A DNA stretch of 64,000 nt from Micropterix aruncella (lineage: Eukaryota; Arthropoda; Insecta; Lepidoptera; Micropterigidae). Each line of letters opens with the position of its first letter. Positions within the stretch are counted from its first letter, which is position 1. Location of the stretch: NCBI GenBank assembly GCA_944548615.1, contig OX155974.1:1612001-1676000 (forward strand), given 5' to 3'. This document shows, one piece after another, positions 1 through 10,192 of this stretch. Both the position numbers and the translations under genes were made by a program. The notes below the pieces were generated by a model, which did not search any database, was not told the DNA's origin, and saw nothing but the letters and a program-made list of their open reading frames with translations.

Positions 1-43
1 CCTTTCCCGGTGCCTCGCCGTAAGGCGTTGTCCCCAAGTCTTC

Positions 44-635
44 CTCATCACCTATCCGACGGCCTCCACGCATGAAGTGCGAGCCTGGGTAGGACTCTGG
101 CCTTATGGTCAGTTTCCCCTAGGAATCAACCTTCTGGCGCTCCTGGACGGTCTGCGCACCGTGCGGCGTAAGCCAATCGACTGTGCACTCTGACTAACAG
201 CCGGGGGAGTCTGGAAGCAGTACTGTTTCCTATAGAGCGGGGGTGGTTGCGGACCTTACGGCGACTCCTCTTGAAATGACCATCGGCCATCCGATCCTGG
301 GTGAACAGTCGGGCAAAGGACGCTGTGGTCCGCGATAGATTCGGTATTCACCGCTTCGTAAGGGAGAGGACCGCGCAAGCGACCTCGAACTCGGAACCAA
401 TCGAGAGACCAAAGTAATCTGGTCACAATTGGAAGTAAGGGCGTGAGTGTCGGCCCGCCGGGTAACATTCCTGGCTATCTCGCGGTTAAGGCGTTGGCCT
501 CTTACGGGCTTGTGACGTAGCTAGACGGTGGACGGTTTTGTCCTCAAGATTTCTGTTCTCACTCCAGTGAGATAGAACGACTAATCGTTAAACTTCCTGA
601 GGTGACGGGCTCGCCCGCTGTAGTCGACAACCCAA
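44..635 (-). repeat. Family A retroposon, copy A1
   Basis: This is a near full-length copy of an about 660-bp interspersed repeat present about 15 times in the window. Sense orientation is defined here as starting CTTGNGGTGTCGACTAC and ending CCCATTAGCTCCC, so this copy is on the minus strand. Bases 1-43 match the divergent relative at about 20632-20720, so the left junction is chimeric. Open frames inside recur in other copies (a stretch like RPGAPEG or RPGAPED) but match no family I know, so I treat them as chance. The start-side end carries two adjacent hairpins, CGGGC-GA-GCCCG and AACGA-TTAG-TCGTT. Confidence 0.75.
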
Positions 636-740
636 GTTATCCCCGAGTCTTCTACGCTCATCCCACGACTGAAAGAACGATCTATATCGTTATACCAGCC
701 TGGGGTGACGGGTTCGCCTATATTTAACGGTGTTATGTTT
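636..740 (-). repeat. Family A-like terminal fragment
   Basis: This is a degenerate piece of the A terminus (TCTTCTACGCTCA ... GGTGACGGGTTCGCC) directly abutting A1. It is closest to the variant subfamily at 20545-20802. Confidence 0.45.
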
Positions 741-1064
741 TTCAGGTATCGGCACCGCAGGAGAGGCTATATTCAACCTGGATCGGAGGTTCAATCCTCG
801 CGTCTCTCGACACTTTCCGTAAGATGTGGGTGTCAAAGCGGGAGTTCGATGAGGAGGGACACCGGGCCATACATCGCAAGACTTTCTAATGCCCCGCACC
901 CACGCGCATTTAGGGATCCTATAAAAAAACATTGGCAGCGTGTGAACGAGTTTTATTGACTAGTGAAAGGCTTTTATGAAAGAGATCTAAAATAATCCGA
1001 GACGCTAGCGGAGACCACATCACAGAATTCACTACCAATTCATCTACCACAGTTTACAGAGTAT

Positions 1065-1798
1065 TACTGTTAATTATATAAGTTATTACATTTGCCGAAT
1101 CCCATAGTACGGTTTGGCAACCCTTCTGCGGCGGCGACATGCAGGTGTCGCTGATAGCATTGTCTGGCAAAATTAACATGAATTTATTTTACTACTATAA
1201 TAACATTCATAATGAATGGTTTTTTTATAAAGGACGAATTGATTATAAAATCCCATTAATTTAACCAATAATAACATTCAATTAATAGTGCCATCTATGT
1301 ATTTTTATATAAGCTGATTACATTGCAGAAAGAATACGGAGAGATTTTAATGCTATCTATTAGTGTATTTGAACATTAGAGCGCATATGTTATGTATCCA
1401 TATGTATTGTAATCACATTTTTGGGATTTTCGACCCCCCCCCCCCCTCCCCCATGTCAACAGGCGTAATCAGCGGCATGACCCCCCCCGCCCCCCTCCCC
1501 AATATTACGTAATCAACAGAATTTGTGGAAAATTTAAAGAATCATGAACCGGTATAATATATTAGTATGCTTGCACACACCTAGAAACAAATTTTCGAGG
1601 GCTTTGAAAATTTTGCGTGGAATGACTGGCTTCCGACAGGTTAATTATCAATGTTATTGTAGATTACCAAATAAATTGCCATTAGTTTCGCCGGACAATG
1701 CTATCAGCGCCACCTACATGTCGCCGGTGTAGAAGGGTTGCCGAAACGTACTATGGCATTGAACATTTTAATACTCTATATAATCAATGCTTATAGTG
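1065..1798. mobile_element. Long-inverted-repeat element (foldback/MITE type)
   Basis: Sequence at about 1065-1180 reappears inverted at about 1668-1798; both arms contain CCATAGTACG, GGCAACCCTTCT, the pair GCGACATG/GGTGTCGC and CTGATAGCATTGTC, with scattered mismatches. No transposase is visible between the arms. The centre holds a separate short repeat (1411-1515) with C-rich tracts and a TTACGTAATC end, also seen at 16250 and 35284. Superfamily unknown. Bases 741-1064 hold nothing I recognise. Confidence 0.6.
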
Positions 1799-1810
1799 TA
1801 AAGGTAACAA

Positions 1811-2034
1811 CTTGGGTTGTCGACTACAACGGGCGAGCCCGTCACCACAGGGAGTTTTAACGATTAGTCGTTCTATCGACCTGCAGTGAGCGTAGAAGAC
1901 TTTGGACAAAACGATCCGATGTCTAGCTACGCCACAACCCGTAAGAGACCAATGCCTTACCGCGAGATAGCCAGGAATGCTACCTGGCGGGCGGCACTCG
2001 CGCCCTAACTACCCGTTGTAGTCGACACCTCAAG
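1811..2034 (+). repeat. Family A copy A3, snap-back form
   Basis: The copy starts normally (CTTGGGTTGTCGACTAC) and is A-like for about 200 bases. It then ends with the same terminus inverted (CCGTTGTAGTCGACACC TCAAG), so both ends carry the same about 24-bp sequence facing each other. Confidence 0.65.
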
Positions 2035-2035
2035 A

Positions 2036-2362
2036 TTTCTGTCAACTCTCCTAACAGCAGATAGGAAAATTTTCTCCTACATTGTCAGTTACTGACTTCA
2101 GTGCTGACCCGATACCGTAAATTGATTTTAAATCAGTGCAGCACTGCCGCTATATATTTTGAAGTCAGTCTGCTCACCGCACCACATGCGCCAGCGCCAC
2201 TGACCTTGTCTAAACGCAGTAGTTGGTCAGTTGCTGGTGCAGCGTTGTAGGGTGACGTCGCGTAGTGTCAGCGGCTTTAATTAGCGAAAATGACATATCT
2301 ATTCGAATAACTCTTTTTGTAACATTTCTGTCAACTCTTCCAACAGCAGATGGAACATTTTA
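2036..2362. repeat. Interval bounded by an imperfect 30-bp direct repeat
   Basis: TCTGTCAACTCT followed by CTAACAGCAGAT (near 2038) recurs as TCTGTCAACTCT followed by TCCAACAGCAGAT (near 2327). The roughly 270 bases between contain CAGT/GTCA-rich inverted pieces but no gene. It could be an insertion with a long target duplication or a decayed tandem unit. Confidence 0.35.
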
Positions 2363-2498
2363 TCAACGAATAATTCACTTGTATCAAAATTCACAAGACT
2401 TATAATAACACGCGTACTCATTGGCAAAATAACCAAGATTAACAGTTCATGATGCCAGCACTGTCGCCTGTAATGGACGTAATATAAATCCCTATTAA

Positions 2499-2612
2499 CC
2501 GCTGGGGTGCCAAAAAGGCCGATCGGCCTTTTTCGATGGTTGACAGATCCGCACGTAACCGTTTCGGCTGGCCTCCATATATATTATATAAATATATAAT
2601 ATATATGGCTAA
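2499..2612 (+). mobile_element. TTAA-flanked element end, family I (copy 1)
   Basis: TTAA at 2495-2498 is followed by a GC-rich start and a strong palindrome containing AAGGCCGATCGGCCTT (2512-2533). It then runs into CGTAACCGTTTCGGC and an AT-rich TATA tract. The same CGTAACCGTTTCGGC + (AT)n order is at about 62010-62145. No right end was identified. Confidence 0.4.
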
Positions 2613-2615
2613 TAC

Positions 2616-3194
2616 ACGCATGAAGTTCGAGCCTGGGTAGGACTCTGGCCTTATGGTCAGTTTCCCCTAGGAATCAACCTTCTGGCGCTCCTGGACGGTC
2701 TGCGCACCGTGCGGCGTAAGCCAATCGACTGTGCACTCTGACTAACAGTCGGGGGAGTCTGGAAGCAGTACTGTTTCCTATAGAGCGGGGGTGGCTGCGG
2801 ACCTTACGGCGACTGCTCTCGAAACGACCATCGGCTACCCGATTCTGGGTGAACAGCCGGGCAAAGGACGCTGTGGTCCGCGATAGATTCGGTATACACC
2901 GTTTCACCGCTTCGTAAGGGGGAGGACCGCGCAAGCGACCTCGAACTCGTAACCAATCGAGAGACTGGAGTAATCTGGTCACAATTGGAAGTAAGGGCGT
3001 GAGTGTAGGCCCGCCGGGTAACACTCCTGGCTATCTCGCGGTTAAGGCGTTGGCCTCTTACGGGCTTTTGGCGTAGCTAGATGGTGGACTGTTTTGTCCT
3101 CAAGTCTTCTGCGCTCACTCCAGGGAGATAGAACGACTAATCGTTAAAACTTCGTGAGGTGACGGGCTCGCCCGCTGTAGTCGACATCCCAAGT
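2616..3194 (-). repeat. Family A copy A4
   Basis: Near full-length minus-strand copy. Its terminus GTAGTCGACATCCCAAG lies 12 bases from the start of A5, which is in the opposite orientation. Confidence 0.75.
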
Positions 3195-3206
3195 TATGGC
3201 TAGTAC

Positions 3207-3795
3207 ATGGAGGTATCAACTACAATAGGCGAACCTGTCACCTCACGAAGTTTTAACAATATTGATCGTTCTGTCTCCCAAGAGGCCAGCGTAGAAGACT
3301 TTTGAACGAAACAGTCCGCTGTTCAGTTACGCCAATCGCTCGTAAGAAGCCTACGCCTTACCGAGAGACACTGGGTGTGCAAACAGCAGGCCGACCTCAT
3401 GCCCTAACTACCACTTTCGGCCAGGTTTCTTCGGCCTCCAGACTGGTTACAGGTTTATACTCGCTATCACTCGGGATCGGGTGGCCGATTGGTCGTTTCA
3501 AGAGCGGTTGCCGTAAGGTTAATAACCACTCTCGCTCTATACGAAACAAAGCCGTTTCCAGACGCCCCCGGTTATCAATCGGCATGCACAATCGATTGGC
3601 TGACGACGAACAATGCGCAAACCGTCCAGGAGCACCCGAAGGTTGACTTCTAGGGGAAACTGGCCTGCAGGCCAGGGTTCTACCCAGGCTCGCACTTCTG
3701 CGTGGAGGCTGCCGGACTGGTCTTGACTCGTGAGTTTGACCTACCCTAAACACATGGGTCTTAGTGGCCTATCTGCAACAGGGCCCATTAGCTCC
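3207..3795 (+). repeat. Family A copy A5
   Basis: Full-length plus-strand copy from TATCAACTACAATAGG to GGGCCCATTAGCTCC. With A4 it forms an imperfect inverted dimer of about 1.2 kb. It is diverged from A4, so the dimer arose by a second insertion or long ago. Bases 3800-4328 contain no recognisable gene, only low-complexity TG-rich sequence and a fragment (about 4165-4322) that recurs inverted near 13655-13730. Confidence 0.75.
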
Positions 3796-4899
3796 ACTCA
3801 GAAACCGTCACAAAGCCACGTTACTATTACTATTATATGGGAAGCCTGAAGTGAAGGCCCGACTCTTTTATTGATTTTATATGACTGGGCTATTCTTAAT
3901 TCTTTTCAATTATTTCATTCCTTATCAGTTCGGATGAAACGCTGCTTAGTTTCTATAAGAACGGACGGATGTATGAACGATGAATGCATGGGACGCTTAT
4001 TTATTTTGGGTTAGTTAAAAAGACTAAAAATCACTACCTATCTAGATAACACGAGATTAGATCTTATTGCGGTATTTAATTTTTTGTAAATTGTATTACG
4101 TAGGTACGTCGTTTTATCTTAAATAAAGTTTTTTTTTTATAAACATTCCAACATGAGACCCTTTATTTTCCCTGTAGAGGAAAGTATTGTGAAAGCTCTT
4201 CTTGTCTGTGTGTATGTGTGTGTGTATTCCTCCACAATAGTTCCTAAACGCTTCATCCGATTGAGCTGAAGTTTGGTAATCAGATGAAGCATTTGGGCGC
4301 TATCATGGAGGAATATACACAACTAGAAATGTCAACTACAATAAGCGAACCCATTACCTCAGGAAGTATTAACGATTATAGATCGTTTTGTCTCCCCTGA
4401 CTACTAGTTTGGAAGGATATCTCCGTCTGGAATCAACCTTTAGGATACATCCTGCCTCCTGACTGGTTACACGATCGCTTGCGCGGTCCTCTCCCTTATG
4501 AAGCGGTGATACGATGTCCACCGAATCTATCGCGGACCACAGCATCCTTTGCCCGGCTTATTCACCCGGGATTGGGTGTCAGAATGGTCGCTTCAAGAGC
4601 AGTTGCCATAAGGTTAAGTGTCCAGACTCCTCCGACTGTTAGTCGGAATGCACAATCAATTGGATGACGCTGCACGATGCGCAAACCGTCAGGAGCGCTC
4701 GATGGTTGACTCCTAGGAAAGATTGCTCCGCAGGCCAGCGTCCTACCCTGGCTCTCCCTTCTGCGTGGAGGCCGCCGGATACGTGTTGACCCGTGCGTTT
4801 GACCGAACCTATACAACTGGGTCTTAGTGTAAAATCGAAGACTATCGCGGTTGTTTGACATTATAAATAGGATAGAAAACGAATTTACCGCGTGAATTT

Positions 4900-5612
4900 A
4901 CCACAAATGCACAGAAAGACCTTGGTATAACGATAACGAACAACTTGAAATGGGCAAACCATATTGAAAACATCGTAAAACAGGCAAACTCACTTCTATA
5001 TTTGGTAAAGAAAGCTTTTCAAGTATTGACAATACCGACATTTCTAAAAATTTACAAAACCTACATTCGTCCTCTGATCGAGTATGGTTTTCAAATCTGG
5101 AATCCTTATTTTGCCAAGGACATCAACCTGCTTGAAAGTGTACAACGTAGAGCGACAAAACTGCCAAAAACCCTAAGAAAAACACCCTATGAACATAGAT
5201 TAAAAATCCTCAAACTGACAACTCTGGAGCAACGGAGACACAGAGGAGATCTCATAGAGACATACAAAATACTGAGGCAACACTACGACTGCCCAGAGTT
5301 GGAAAGCATGTTTGTGTTCAATTCAAACCATCACTTAAGAGGTCACAGCCTGAAACTCAATGTTACAAGCTTTTCAACTGAAGCAAGAAAGCACTTCCTG
5401 ACAAACAGAATCGTGAACAGCTGGAATAAACTGCCCGAGGAAGTTATCGAAGCACCAACCATAAACGCATTCAAAAATAGGCTTGATATCTATTTAAAAA
5501 ATGATATATAAAAGAGAGAAGAAAAAAAGGAAACAGCAACACCAGTGAATCTCATAGATATGAACACATCAGCGTTAAGCTGCTAGTTCATCAACAAATA
5601 ATAATAATAATA
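4900..5612 (+). pseudogene. CR1-like LINE, 3' part of reverse transcriptase ORF
   Basis: The open frame 4945-5511 (188 codons) encodes the thumb and C-terminal part of a non-LTR reverse transcriptase. Visible motifs are DLGITITNNLKW (in frame just upstream), YKTYIRPLIEYGFQIWNP, VQRRATKLPK, RRHRGDLIETYKIL, LRGHSLKL and NRIVNSWNKLPEEV. The fragment ends in a short (ATA)n tail, typical of this clade. It is 5'-truncated and lacks the catalytic FADD box, so it is inactive. It is inserted in the left terminal repeat of the Penelope-like element. The same family is at 11010 and 44318. Confidence 0.85.
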
Positions 5613-5756
5613 AATTTGTAGGACCCGACGTTTCGGTGACGTTGCAGCCGCCGTTGTCTAGGGTAGACTGAAGAGCTGTCAGTCCGTTGTTTTGCGGGTA
5701 GGCCGCAAACCGCTGCCGCCACTGCGTAGGTTATAATGGTGCAGCTGCGGTCTAGC

Positions 5757-6160
5757 CTACGTTGGACAAACGAAACGGCCCATAGCCACGCGACTGACAG
5801 AACACATCAAAGCTGCTAAAAACGTTCAGCGAGAAAAATCGGCGATCTGCGAACATATATTGGATAGCGGAAGTAACCACTGGATGCAGTTTCAAAATCC
5901 CATTGTTCTATCCAAGGAACAATTCTACTTTCCTCGCATGATCCGGGAAGCCATTGAAATAAGAAGAACTCCGAACTTCAATAGAGATGACGGCTACAAA
6001 CTCTCTTCTACGTGGAACCCTCTTCTTAAAATGTTCCCGCCGCCGAACGCCGAACGCAAAGACGTAAAACAGGATACAGTGAGTGTTGTGTGCAAGACGG
6101 ATTTTAAAAATTCCCGCGCTCCGAGCCCGGCCCCCCACCACCGTTATAACCTACGCAGTG
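5757..6160 (+). pseudogene. Penelope-like GIY-YIG endonuclease fragment
   Basis: Reading from about 5757 the frame gives YVGQTKRPIATRLTEH, then EKSAICEHIL, PRMIREAIEIRR, NFNRDDGYKLSSTWNP. These are the motifs of the C-terminal GIY-YIG domain of Penelope-like retroelements: the Y-[IV]-G start, the R in the recognition helix, the EH pair and the conserved REAIEI glutamate. The reverse transcriptase domain that normally precedes it is missing, so this is a 3' remnant. In the family this domain nicks the target for reverse transcription. Confidence 0.8.
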
Positions 6161-6366
6161 GCGGCAGCGGTTTGCGGCCTACCCGCGAAACAACGGACTG
6201 ACAGCTCTTCAGTCTACCCTAGACAGCGGCGGCTGCAACGTCACCGAAACGTCGGGTCCTACAAATTTCACGCGGTAAATTCGTTTTCTATCCTATTTAT
6301 AATGGGTCTTAGTGGCCTAACTACAACAGGGCCCATTAGCTCCCGAAGGAATACACACAGACAGAC

Positions 6367-7723
6367 TACACCCTTGTGCAAATTAATCTGAACACTTCAA
6401 AATATTTCATACTGGCAAGTAAAATCTGTTTTTTTGATGTGGCAACACTGTTCTGTACTGTGAAATGTCATTCTAACCTCTAATGTGACCCTAAGAGCTT
6501 GTCATATTGTTGTTGTGCGTGGATTTTAGTGTTTTTTCCTCACATTGTGTATGTCGGGGACTTTTTGAAGATTTTTGAAGATATTCGGATGTAATTCATC
6601 CCTACGAAGACGATGGATATCTCGTTGGAAATCCGTAGCAAGGTGATTGCTCTAGATGCGCACACATCGCTAAGTCAAAGACGAATATCTGAGGAATGTG
6701 GCATATCACTGGGATCAACTAACGCCATCATACGGAATCACAGGGAATCTGGTTCAATTTTGCCACAACGAATCGGAAAATGTGGCCGCAAAAGGAAAAC
6801 TACAATGAAAGATGACACCATTTTGATTCGCAACAGTAAAATTAACCCACACAAGACTAGTGACGACTTACAAAAGGAGCTTGCAGCTTCTGGGACGATC
6901 GTGCACGCATCTACGGTACGTCGAAGACTCTTGGAAAGTGGGCGAAAAGCTAGGAGACCCTTAAAAAAACAGCTTCTTACAAAAACCATGAAGAAAAAAA
7001 GGATGACATGGGCACAAAAATATAAGCTCTGGACTTCTGAGGATTGGAAAAACGTTTTATTTTCTGACGAGAGTCACTTTTTTGTCCAGGGTATGCGTTA
7101 CCAATTCGTTCGCAGGGCAGACGGAGAACCACTTTCTCCAGCCCATATCCAACAATCGGTGAAACATCCCGTTAAGAAAATGTTTTGGGGTTGCTTTTCA
7201 TTCTATGGCACTGGTGCATTAGTTCCGGTAACAGGAATGATGAATAGTGCAAAATACATAGAAGTTTTGACGGACAGAATGATACATGAGCTAAAAAAAA
7301 TTCCAACAGAGACTAAAATATTTCAACAAGACTTGGCTCCTTGCCATGCTTCCAAGTTGGTAAAGAAATTCTTTACCGATAACAGCATTATGTGTTTGGA
7401 TTGGCCTGGAAACTCTCCAGATTTAAACCCAATCGAAAACTTGTGGTCAATCTGTAAAGCACGGCTAAGAAAAATGGACTGCACTACAAAAGAAAAGCTC
7501 GTAAATGCTGTAATTGAGGTGTGGTACAGAGATCCGAAAATTCGTGAAAACTGTAAAAACTTGGTGGAATCAATGCCGAAGCGTATACAGTTGCTACTTA
7601 AAGCTAAAGGAGGCCACATAAAATACTAATTTATAAGCTAAGTTAAAGTTTTGTATGATTTTCATGAATAAAACCATTATTTGACTAAAATTGCCAGTGT
7701 TCAGATTAATTTGCACAAGGGTG
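6367..7723 (+). mobile_element. Complete Tc1-like (DD34E) transposon
   Basis: The element has perfect-looking terminal inverted repeats starting CACCCTTGTGCAAATTAATC (6367-6393 and 7697-7723). It is flanked by TA on both sides (6365-6366, 7724-7725), the Tc1/mariner target duplication. Length is 1357 bp and it contains one uninterrupted transposase gene. It lies 22 bases beyond the end of family A copy A6. The intact ends and open frame suggest a young, possibly autonomous copy. Confidence 0.95.
6613..7629 (+). CDS. Tc1-family transposase, DD34E, intact
   Basis: The protein has 338 residues, the usual length for Tc1 transposases. Residues about 1-115 form the paired-like double helix-turn-helix that binds the terminal repeats (first HTH SLSQRRISEECGISLGST, second KTSDDLQKELAASGTIVHAS), separated by a basic GRKRK linker (58-62). 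The catalytic triad is visible: D152 in VLFSDESHFF, D240 in IFQQDLAPCH, and E275 in SPDLNPIENLW, with 34 residues between the last two. The start ATG lies 246 bp inside the left terminal repeat; the stop is followed by about 70 bases and then the right repeat. No frameshift or internal stop is present. It cuts and pastes the element at TA dinucleotides. Whether it is active is inference. Confidence 0.95.
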   Translation: MDISLEIRSKVIALDAHTSLSQRRISEECGISLGSTNAIIRNHRESGSILPQRIGKCGRKRKTTMKDDTILIRNSKINPHKTSDDLQKELAASGTIVHASTVRRRLLESGRKARRPLKKQLLTKTMKKKRMTWAQKYKLWTSEDWKNVLFSDESHFFVQGMRYQFVRRADGEPLSPAHIQQSVKHPVKKMFWGCFSFYGTGALVPVTGMMNSAKYIEVLTDRMIHELKKIPTETKIFQQDLAPCHASKLVKKFFTDNSIMCLDWPGNSPDLNPIENLWSICKARLRKMDCTTKEKLVNAVIEVWYRDPKIRENCKNLVESMPKRIQLLLKAKGGHIKY

Positions 7724-7825
7724 TACAGTCTGAAAATGGAAAAGGTACAAAAGCATCAATAAACGAGATATTCAATGTAAAAGAAGCTTATCTGATGGAA
7801 ATGCGACAATAAACATCTACATTAG

Positions 7826-7945
7826 TGGTTCCCAAAGTGGTGTATAGACCCCCAGGGGTGGATTTCGAATTGCTGAGGGTCTATATCAGCAAGGAAAAAA
7901 TGAAGGTGCGCAAGATTTAAATAGGGGTCCAGGTTAGCGGACCCC
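7826..7945 (+). mobile_element. Short hAT-like terminal fragment
   Basis: TTAGTGGTTCCCAAAGTGG followed by a run reading TAGACCCCCAGGGGTG resembles the ends of hAT-type non-autonomous elements. The opposite end is not clear (a GGGGTCCAGG...GACCCCC stretch near 7924-7947). Confidence 0.4.
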
Positions 7946-7960
7946 CATTTAGGCAGATAA

Positions 7961-8527
7961 TAAATAAAATACAAACGGAGCTGCCATGGAATTCACCGAC
8001 TGAAATCGGGCCCATCATATTGTGTTATTACACTTCTGGGGGGTGAGCAGTGGATTCCGGACTAACGACCGGCTGTGGTAGGTTTAGGACAGCTGTCTTG
8101 CCAGATGTGAGCGTTCACCTTACCACCCATTCACTCCCCCTTCGAAGCCGTAGAATTTGAGATGCGGAAATCACGGTATTAGATAATTTTTCTAAGAAGG
8201 AGTTGATTATTTCCCTGGAGAGACCAAGATCTTTAAAAAGGTGAAACAGAGATTTAGACGTGAACAGTGAAGTCGTTCCGGGTGACGGCATTTGCGAGAT
8301 CATGGTATTTATTTAATTTGTACTCGTGGTCTTTTGGGATATTTGATTCCCATGGAACAGTTAATTCTACGATACGGGCCATCCTCCGAGATAGAGAGTA
8401 AAGAGTTATATCTGGACGCAGGTCTGTGCATCCGAGACTTTCTGGGAATTTATACTGCTTAGAGACCGAATCGACCTTCAGAATCCAATCTGAAGTCTCA
8501 AACATTTTGGCGTTCAGTAAATGTCGT
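7961..8527 (-). pseudogene. Family B LINE 3' end (copy B1)
   Basis: 5'-truncated copy of the LINE best seen at 62915-63825. On the minus strand it carries RPDITLYSLSRRMARIVELTVPWE and the C-terminal region with frameshifts and a deletion (the EVGARGLPAK segment is lost), then the conserved 3' UTR with CCATGGCAGCTCCGTTTGTA and an (AAATAAAT)-like tail. Confidence 0.8.
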
Positions 8528-8595
8528 ATCACAACTACGACAGACTTTTCTAACAAGCACAAAAGCAATATGATAAGTGCCTAATATAGCATTAA

Positions 8596-8907
8596 CCCTT
8601 AGAGTAAATGGGTATTTTCATGGATTCATCTGTCTCTTTTGCAGGATTTTCGGCGACATCGACTTACTGTACTAGTACTATAACTACGAAACTACTACAC
8701 CAATCATAAAAAGAACAACTGCACAATGATTGCATTGAAATTTCGAATATAGAATATTGAAATATCATTTTGTAAAACAATTAGATAATTATGAATAAAT
8801 ATGAGAACGTCAAAGAAGTGAAAAAAACGCGCGACCAGATTTGGTCGACTCGTACTCAACGGATAATTGTTTCGCGACCAGATTTGGTTGACTCAAACTC
8901 AACGGGT
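8596..8907 (+). mobile_element. TTAA-flanked piggyBac-like MITE, family D (copy D1)
   Basis: 312 bp between TTAA at 8592-8595 and 8908-8911, starting CCCTTAGAGTAAATGGG and ending CTCAACGGG. Near the right end two motifs ACCAGATTTGGT lie 43 bp apart (8834 and 8877). It has an internal AT-rich core ending GAATAAATATGAGAACGTC. No coding capacity. Confidence 0.85.
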
Positions 8908-9035
8908 TAAGCTGATTAAAAGCCATGTAAAAGCGTTCAGATCAACTCTCAGCTATGTAAAGGTGTCATTTAAAGCAATTTGGCTTATATTACCTTTTTG
9001 TCTTATAATTTTGTCGTATAGAGTTTTACTCAGTT

Positions 9036-9720
9036 TAGTTTAGTTTAGTTTTCCTGGGCTATTTCCCGCACTTGGGCTCTTGATTGGGCCGTCGTGCGTA
9101 ACTCGTGTTTCTATTTATGTTACTCCAGCCAACCCAGGCTGTCCCAGACGGTTAGCAGCCTGTTTGGGTTGCTACAGGCCTCCGGGACAGATGCTGGAGA
9201 TTGTAGTATTCTTGCCCGTTGCTCTGCCACGCTCCTGCATTCCATGAGCACATGCTGTGGCGTTTCTTCTTCCTCCATGCATCCTCTGCATAGAGGGCTG
9301 TCTATCACACCTATGGTAAACAGGTGTTTGTTTAAGGGACAGTGGCCTGTCATAGTACCTATGACTTTACGGATTTTGTCCCTTTTTAATCTGGTGAGGT
9401 TGCGGGAAAGTTTTTTAGGCGCTTCCGGAACCGCGTTATTTGTTTGCCTGCATCCTGCGTTTTTTTTCCATTTTTTAAGGTGGGTTTCGTCGGTGTTCCT
9501 GCGTAGCCATGTTTTTATTTGGGCCTGGGGTATGGGCATTGAGGGTTACGGTCCATATACTATTTTCTTTGATCCCCTTTTGGCCAGTTCGTCTGCCGCG
9601 TCGTTGCCCAGTGAGTCGCTGTGCCCTTTAATCCATTGCAAGGTCACTCTATTTGACCTTGCAATGGATTGAAACGCATTGTGGCATTCCAGTACAAGGA
9701 CAGAGGTTATTACTCAGCTT
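9036..9720 (-). pseudogene. LINE fragment: RNase H end plus zinc-binding tail
   Basis: On the minus strand the frame from about 9700 gives VTLQWIKGHSDSLGNDAADE followed by LAKRG, the end of a retrotransposon RNase H domain (conserved H and D). After one stop near 9540 comes a 139-residue open frame with LTRLKRDKIRKVIGTMTGHC and a CCHC zinc-binding motif (CRGCMEEEETPQHVLMEC), as found at the C-terminus of RNase-H-bearing non-LTR elements. The 3' UTR start (CGCACTTGGGCTCTTGATTG on the plus strand) recurs at about 35401-35450. Bases 8912-9035 and 9721-10067 hold nothing recognised. Confidence 0.8.
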
Positions 9721-10067
9721 TTCTTATATAACGAGCGAGTAATGGCTTCTCGACATTGCTCTATAAGCGCTTATTCACAAAAATGATTTCCCTGCAAATA
9801 CGCCTGTTTGTATTTGTTGGTAACTATTACACATCGCTCTAATGTGCCGCACAATATGATGAACTTAATTTTTGTGGCATGTATTGCGTAATGCTGATGC
9901 CACGCATTAAAGTGTTAAGCAGTCTGAGAAATTTTCAGCTTTTCCGAAACACTTTGGGGGAAGTAATTAAAATGACACCTTTCCTAGTACGCCAGCGCCA
10001 GGTGTCCCGCAGTCTGGCATGCTAACTCTTATCACAACATTCTATAGCCAAAATACGGTCTGATCTA

Positions 10068-10185
10068 TTTTCCTATCCACCCTAAAACCGGCTAGTCCCA
10101 GTTGGGTGACAGAATCAAATAAGCAAAAGGTTAAGGTTTGCCATTCGGTTCCTGTTATTTTTGAAAGCAGAATCAATGCTTAATA
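10068..10185 (+). repeat. Repeat L (LINE 3' end), copy 1
   Basis: The conserved block GGCTAGTCCCAGTTGGGTGAC ends in GGTTCCTGTTATT. Related copies are at about 21746-21835, 30285-30437 and 57457-57600; two of these run into (TAAA)n, so this is probably a LINE 3' terminus. Confidence 0.6.
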
Positions 10186-10192
10186 ACTAGAG

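Larger units (their letters stand above)
4830..6303 (+). mobile_element. Penelope-like element with inverted terminal repeats
   Basis: An 11-bp target duplication (GGGTCTTAGTG) flanks the insert. Inside it, the left end (4861-4899 continuing at 5613-5743) is repeated inverted at about 6120-6302, about 165 bp with few differences, as known for Penelope-like pseudo-LTRs. A 31-base segment (4830-4860) lies outside the left inverted repeat. Between the repeats sits a GIY-YIG endonuclease fragment. The left arm is interrupted by a CR1 fragment (4900-5612), so the order of events is A, then Penelope, then CR1. Confidence 0.8.
4329..6344 (+). repeat. Family A copy A6, split by a Penelope-like element
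   Basis: Family A sequence runs 4329-4829 and resumes at 6304-6344, ending GCCCATTAGCTCCC. The flanks of the insertion both read GGGTCTTAGTG (4819-4829 and 6304-6314), the target duplication of the inserted element. Confidence 0.75.

Noticed and set aside
2674..3024. Recurring open frames inside family A (about 90-116 codons, ending RPGAPEG)
   Set aside because: They recur because the repeat recurs; the frames on both strands are open, differ in start and are broken in several copies, and show no domain.
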